The position numbers were made by a program, and so were the translations under genes. The notes under the pieces are model-generated. The model made no database searches, was not told the DNA's origin, and saw only the letters and a list, made by a program, of their open reading frames with translations. Positions 60,900 through 64,000 of a DNA stretch of 64,000 nucleotides are shown here, one piece after another (within the stretch, counting starts at the first letter, position 1; every line of letters starts with the position of its first letter). The DNA comes from Pseudomonas wadenswilerensis (GTDB lineage: Bacteria > Pseudomonadota > Gammaproteobacteria > Pseudomonadales > Pseudomonadaceae). The stretch covers positions 248,001 through 312,000 of the forward strand of contig NZ_UIDD01000007.1 in the NCBI RefSeq assembly GCF_900497695.1, given 5' to 3'.

Positions 60900-61127
60900 C
60901 TAGGCGGCAAGTGAACCTGTACCCGGCGCTGGTGGCGCTGCAGGGCCATTCGTTTGAGTTTCATGGGATAGCTCCATATCAGTGTCATGCCAGCCCGCAA
61001 GCCACCACCCGCCGTCTACGGTCATGTTTCCGTAGGGCTGGGAGAGGCGGCACTTTCCGTCTTGGCGGCAGGCCCGGCCCTGGTAATAGGCCGTGGGGTA
61101 GATGAGGCGGAGCCGTCGGGCCTTCAT
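60900..61127 (-). CDS. Small hypothetical protein downstream of ssb
   Basis: A 75-residue frame beginning 2 bases after the ssb stop (TAG-CC-ATG). Sequence MKARRLRLIYPTAYYQGRACRQDGKC in pieces, with QPYGNMTVDGGWWLAGWHD; small basic and Cys-containing. The tight spacing suggests co-translation with ssb. Could be a spurious frame, but no better alternative uses this space. Confidence 0.5.
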   Translation of the reverse strand: MKARRLRLIYPTAYYQGRACRQDGKCRLSQPYGNMTVDGGWWLAGWHDTDMELSHETQTNGPAAPPAPGTGSLAA

Positions 61128-61129
61128 GG

Positions 61130-61621
61130 CTACGCCCCGGCCAGGTGATGCAGCGGGGCGAAGGGGATGTCGTCGTCGAAGCTGTCGTAGTCCGGGCCCG
61201 GGGCGCCTTGCTGGTTCTGCTGCTGGGCCTGCGGGCGGCTCTGCTGGCGCTGAGGTTGAGGCCGAGACTGTTGCTGCTGGCTTCCTTGCTGCGCCTGTTG
61301 TGGTGGGCTGCCGGCGAACTTGATGATGATCACGCGGCCGGTGAGCTTCACGCCCTGGGAGTGGTCGGCCTTGGTGTAGGTCTCGACGTGGGCGTCGTCG
61401 ATGGTGAAGTGCAGCTGCTGGCCCTTGAGCAAGTATGGCGCCATGGCTTCGGCCTGTTTGCCCCAGAGCGTGGCGTCGACCCACTGAGTGGGGCGATTAC
61501 CACCTTGGCCTTTGCGGCCATATTCGCAGGCCAGAGCCAGGTTGCAGACGGCATTCCCTTCAGGCGTGTAGCGCAGTTCAGCGTCGCGGCCCAGGCGGCC
61601 GATATCGGTAAGAGTAGGCAT
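61130..61621 (-). CDS. ssb: Single-stranded DNA-binding protein of the mobile element
   Basis: A 163-residue SSB: OB-fold (about 1-105) with GRLGRDAELRYTPEGNAVCNLALAC, TQWVDATLWGKQAEAM and YLLKGQQLHFT; a Gln/Pro-rich linker (about 106-140); the acidic part DYDSFDDDIPF (about 144-154) is followed by an extra APLHHLAGA tail not found in standard SSBs, which usually end at DDDIPF. Element-encoded SSBs assist a recombination module; the neighbour is a YqaJ-type recombinase remnant 13 bases upstream. Confidence 0.9.
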   Translation of the reverse strand: MPTLTDIGRLGRDAELRYTPEGNAVCNLALACEYGRKGQGGNRPTQWVDATLWGKQAEAMAPYLLKGQQLHFTIDDAHVETYTKADHSQGVKLTGRVIIIKFAGSPPQQAQQGSQQQQSRPQPQRQQSRPQAQQQNQQGAPGPDYDSFDDDIPFAPLHHLAGA

Positions 61622-61634
61622 CGTGATTCCTTGG

Positions 61635-61945
61635 TTATGCGGCCAGGCCGAGCACCTTGTTCATGCGCTCGTCGAGGATTTCGTAGAAAGTCTTCACCCG
61701 TTCGGTGAGCTTGCGGATCATGGCTTCGTCGCGATACACGCGTTTGACGAAGAGCGGCATTCCGGGCCAGTAGCTGATGAAGTCCAGCCACTCGCGCTCG
61801 GATACCCAGAGGCCGCCCTGGCACTGGGCGACGTGCTCCTTTGGAACATCGCCTGCCAAGATCACGCCGACCTGAAACTTGGGCAGCTTGGTCTTGATCT
61901 CGGTGAGGCCGTCGTCGCCTACCAGGGCGTCAGGCGAGTATACGT
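61635..61945 (-). pseudogene. YqaJ-type viral recombinase/exonuclease, N-terminally truncated
   Basis: The frame covers about 104 codons and runs from near 61945 to 61635 without a plausible start. SPDALVGDDGLTEIKTKLPKF corresponds to the exonuclease core (acidic residue plus E-I-K), and GDVPKEHVAQCQGGLWVSERE with IRKL near the end to its C-terminal part. Full-length members have about 200 residues, so about half is missing. It ends 13 bases before ssb. It is truncated at the same junction that cuts the membrane-protein gene on the other side. Confidence 0.75.
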
Positions 61946-62347
61946 CGCTACTACCTCACGCTATGGACCGGATTTTTCCTAGCTGTCATTTCCTTCACCG
62001 CTGCGTTCATCCGCCTGGGAGAGACCTATTTCGCAGGTGACCCTAATCGGCCGATATACATCGTTATTATGCTCATTCTAGGCTCATTCACCCTCGGCAT
62101 CGGCCAGTTCGTCGTAATCCGTGGCTATTCGGCCGGGAACCGTGCAGTGGTTGGGCTGTTGCTCATTTGCCTTATTGCCGGCGTGCTGACCTATCCCTTT
62201 TCTCACGATTCACTCCTGGCAGTGGTTTCAGTGATCGCCCCCTTGTTGTCGTTGCTGGCGTATAACAGCCGCCGTTATCGGGAGATGAGCAAAACCCTGT
62301 CGGATATCCGGCGCAATCACTTCAAGCCTGTGTCTGGCAAACGATAA
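61946..62347 (+). pseudogene. Membrane-protein gene truncated at its 5' end
   Basis: Frame open from the junction at about 61946 with no ATG until 62069. Contains hydrophobic segments (LWTGFFLAVISFTAAFIRL, IVIMLILGSFTLGIGQFVVI, VGLLLICLIAGVLTYPF, LAVVSVIAPLLSLLAYNSRRYR). The end block PLLSLLAYNSRRYREM is matched by two blocks in the next gene, so this is a shortened relative of it. Function unknown. Confidence 0.7.
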
Positions 62348-62376
62348 AATCGAACCCCAACAACAAAGGTTCACGG

Positions 62377-63249
62377 ATGAATCACCAAGAACAAATCAAC
62401 GCCTGTCTACGCCGCAATTTCCCGCTCCTGACCTTGAGCTGGTTGCTGGCAGTTGCCTCCCTCATGAGCCTGATGCTGGTGATTAACGGCACACACTCAC
62501 CGAGCTCCATGAGTTCATCCGACATCCTGCGCAACGTGAAAAACGGTGTGGTTATCCCGACCATGCTGCACCTCTTGCTGGTGTGGGGGAGCACCCGGTT
62601 GATCTGGTGGCTGGCGGCACTGCTGGTGTGTTGCTTGCTGGTCACTTTGGGGTTGTATACCCAGCGTCCACCTGGGCTGATTTATTACCTGGCGCTTTTC
62701 TGTCCCCTGGCTGGCCTGCTGGTGCTCAACAGCCAGGGTTATCGACGGATATATGCAAGGCTCGTCGAGATCAGCAAGGCGCCCCGCGCCAAGCGCTTGC
62801 CGGGTGAACCTGTGGATGTGCTGCGGTATCCGGGGATGGCGGCGTTTTTAAGGCGTTTCATGGGCCGATCTTTCGCCGCATTTTTCTTGACCATGGCCTC
62901 CATTGCGCTGGCAACGGTACAGGTGGAGTACGCCTATTTTGCCCAGCATCTCGAGAACATGGGGTATGTGGTGATTGTGATTCTGGTCGGGGCGGCTGTG
63001 TGTGGCGTAGGCGCCGGTCTGATCGCCAACGGTTTTGCCTGGGGAGTGTGGTGTCTCGTCGCGGTTGCGGTGACGAGTCTGCTCATGGCCATCGCAAGTG
63101 TTGCAGCCGGAATCCACCCGTTGTTTACCGCGACGTCGATTGCGCTGCCGTTGGTGGCGCTGGTTTTGCTGAACAGTCATCACCATCGGCAGTTTTGTAA
63201 GCGCTTTGCGGTGGTGCGGCGGTTGCGGTTGCGTAAGGCTGGTAGGTGA
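62377..63249 (+). CDS. Hypothetical membrane protein with two repeated 4-helix units
   Basis: A 290-residue protein with about eight hydrophobic helices. Two halves each contain a four-helix block that ends in the same motif: PLAGLLVLNSQGYRRIYARL (about residue 115) and PLVALVLLNSHHHRQFCKRF (about residue 265). The truncated gene just upstream ends in a third copy (PLLSLLAYNSRRYREM). The N-terminus before the first helix is short and polar. Function unrecognised. It begins 30 bases after the truncated gene. Confidence 0.7.
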   Translation: MNHQEQINACLRRNFPLLTLSWLLAVASLMSLMLVINGTHSPSSMSSSDILRNVKNGVVIPTMLHLLLVWGSTRLIWWLAALLVCCLLVTLGLYTQRPPGLIYYLALFCPLAGLLVLNSQGYRRIYARLVEISKAPRAKRLPGEPVDVLRYPGMAAFLRRFMGRSFAAFFLTMASIALATVQVEYAYFAQHLENMGYVVIVILVGAAVCGVGAGLIANGFAWGVWCLVAVAVTSLLMAIASVAAGIHPLFTATSIALPLVALVLLNSHHHRQFCKRFAVVRRLRLRKAGR

Positions 63250-63254
63250 TTTGA

Positions 63255-63286
63255 TGGCCTCATCGCGGGGCAAGCCCGCTCCTACC
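63255..63286. repeat. Single REP unit
   Basis: CCTCATCGCGGGGCAAGCCC, followed by GCTCCTACC, lies between two converging genes. Confidence 0.75.
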
Positions 63287-63308
63287 GGGGCGGTGTGCGA
63301 TTGGTGGC

Positions 63309-64000
63309 CTAGCGCATCTGGAACAGTTCCTGATGGAAGTCTTTCGGCTTCAGACCATGGGCCACCAGGTCGTCACGCAGGGCCTGGCCAAAGTCCGCAG
63401 GCCCGCAGTACCAGAAACTCGCCTGTTGCCAGTCGGCAACTTCCTGGCGCAGGCGTTCGCCATTGAGCCGGCCATCCTGGCCCGACACCAACACATGCAA
63501 ACGCACGCCCGCAGCCGTTGCGTCGGCGCGCAGGTTGTCGATGGCGTCGGCTGCATACACGCCGCACGGATGGAACAGGTCGATACTGTGTTGCCGGTCC
63601 GGCTCCAGCGCCAGTTGCTTCAGCCGGGCCATGAAGGGCGTGATGCCAATGCCGGCACCGATCCAGACCTGCCGCGGCTTTTGGTCTTCGAAGGTGAAGC
63701 AGCCGTACGGGCCTTCCACCGTCACCCGGTCGCCTTCTTTCAGGCGCGTTGGCAGCCGGCGGGTGTGATCGCCCAGGCCTTTGGTGATAAAGCGCAGTTG
63801 CGCCGCTTGCGGGTCCCAGGCTGAGGCGATGGTGTAAGGGTGCGGCCCCTCCGACTCGGATGAGGTCACGAAGGCGAACTGGCCGGCCTGGTGCCCGGGC
63901 CAGCCCGCTTGCAGGGCGATATGGGTTTCCAGCAGGTTCGCCTCTGGGTAGCGGATCAGGGTCTGGATGTGGCCCTGGACCTTGCGCTGCTTGCCGATGC
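63309..64000 (-). CDS. Ferredoxin-reductase-type FAD/NAD oxidoreductase, partial (C-terminal part)
   Basis: The frame continues beyond the right edge, so only the C-terminal 230 or so residues are visible. They contain an FAD-binding barrel segment (QAGQFAFVTSSESEGPHPYTIAS, with the RxYS-like PHPYTIAS), RVTVEGPYGCFTFED, and an NAD-binding domain (WIGAGIGITPFMARL, SFWYCGPADFGQALRDDL). This fits membrane ferric-reductase-like or ferredoxin-NADP reductase-type oxidoreductases; the missing N-terminus probably holds heme-binding membrane helices. Confidence 0.8.
   Translation of the reverse strand, partial: IGKQRKVQGHIQTLIRYPEANLLETHIALQAGWPGHQAGQFAFVTSSESEGPHPYTIASAWDPQAAQLRFITKGLGDHTRRLPTRLKEGDRVTVEGPYGCFTFEDQKPRQVWIGAGIGITPFMARLKQLALEPDRQHSIDLFHPCGVYAADAIDNLRADATAAGVRLHVLVSGQDGRLNGERLRQEVADWQQASFWYCGPADFGQALRDDLVAHGLKPKDFHQELFQMR

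Noticed and set aside
57282..61945. Intact prophage or ICE
   Set aside because: No integrase, capsid, relaxase or terminase gene; only small accessory genes, SSB and a truncated recombinase are left.

Overview
The window is a GC-rich chromosomal segment of a Pseudomonas, most likely the putida/fluorescens part of the genus. The evidence is the arginine-transaminase (aru) locus, polyamine uptake genes, and abundant Pseudomonas-type REP hairpins with the core GGGAGC-GGC-TTGCC-GCGAT. No tRNA, rRNA or CRISPR array was recognised.

Layout. 1-2.5 kb: end of a polyamine-type binding protein, a class II aldolase and a TetR regulator. 2.5-16.5 kb: the aru region, with the two-component system AruR/AruS separated by a periplasmic binding protein, an amino-acid permease behind a short leader ORF, a CoA trio (enoyl-CoA hydratase, acyl-CoA dehydrogenase, ADP-forming acyl-CoA synthetase), AruI, AruH and an aldehyde dehydrogenase. 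Together these take in arginine, transaminate it to 2-ketoarginine, decarboxylate that to 4-guanidinobutyraldehyde and oxidise it. 16.5-23 kb: an Rrf2 regulator divergent from a peptide/nickel-type ABC importer and a flavodoxin-fold quinone reductase. 23-27.4 kb: a PotF-like binding protein with a class III aminotransferase, a LuxR regulator and a PhyH-type dioxygenase. 27.4-33 kb (minus strand): universal stress protein, AI-2E-family transporter and a pqi operon with PqiA split into two genes. 33-34 kb: a 1 kb REP array. 34-38 kb (minus): napEDABC periplasmic nitrate reductase. 38-39.6 kb: DUF3302/HlyD pair. 39.6-40.2 kb: second REP array.

40.2-50.1 kb is a dense signalling block: a receiver-histidine kinase, a membrane histidine kinase, a diheme peroxidase, two receiver-GGDEF-EAL proteins and a divergent receiver-YN-GYP protein. 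Three of the receivers are close paralogues with different outputs. One GGDEF-EAL protein keeps the cyclase motifs and has lost the phosphodiesterase motifs; the other shows the reverse pattern.

50.2-55.6 kb holds a Tat-exported aldo/keto reductase, an MFS-like carrier, a glycine-zipper protein, a DyP peroxidase, and LysR divergent from moaB. A third REP array ends at an IS3-family element (56,032-57,281). Then follows a decayed phage- or ICE-like fragment (57.3-61.9 kb) with SSB, a truncated YqaJ-type recombinase, small Cys-rich proteins and a duplicated pair of small genes. The junction near 61,945 truncates a chromosomal membrane-protein gene. An intact paralogue of that gene and the end of a ferredoxin-reductase-type gene close the window.
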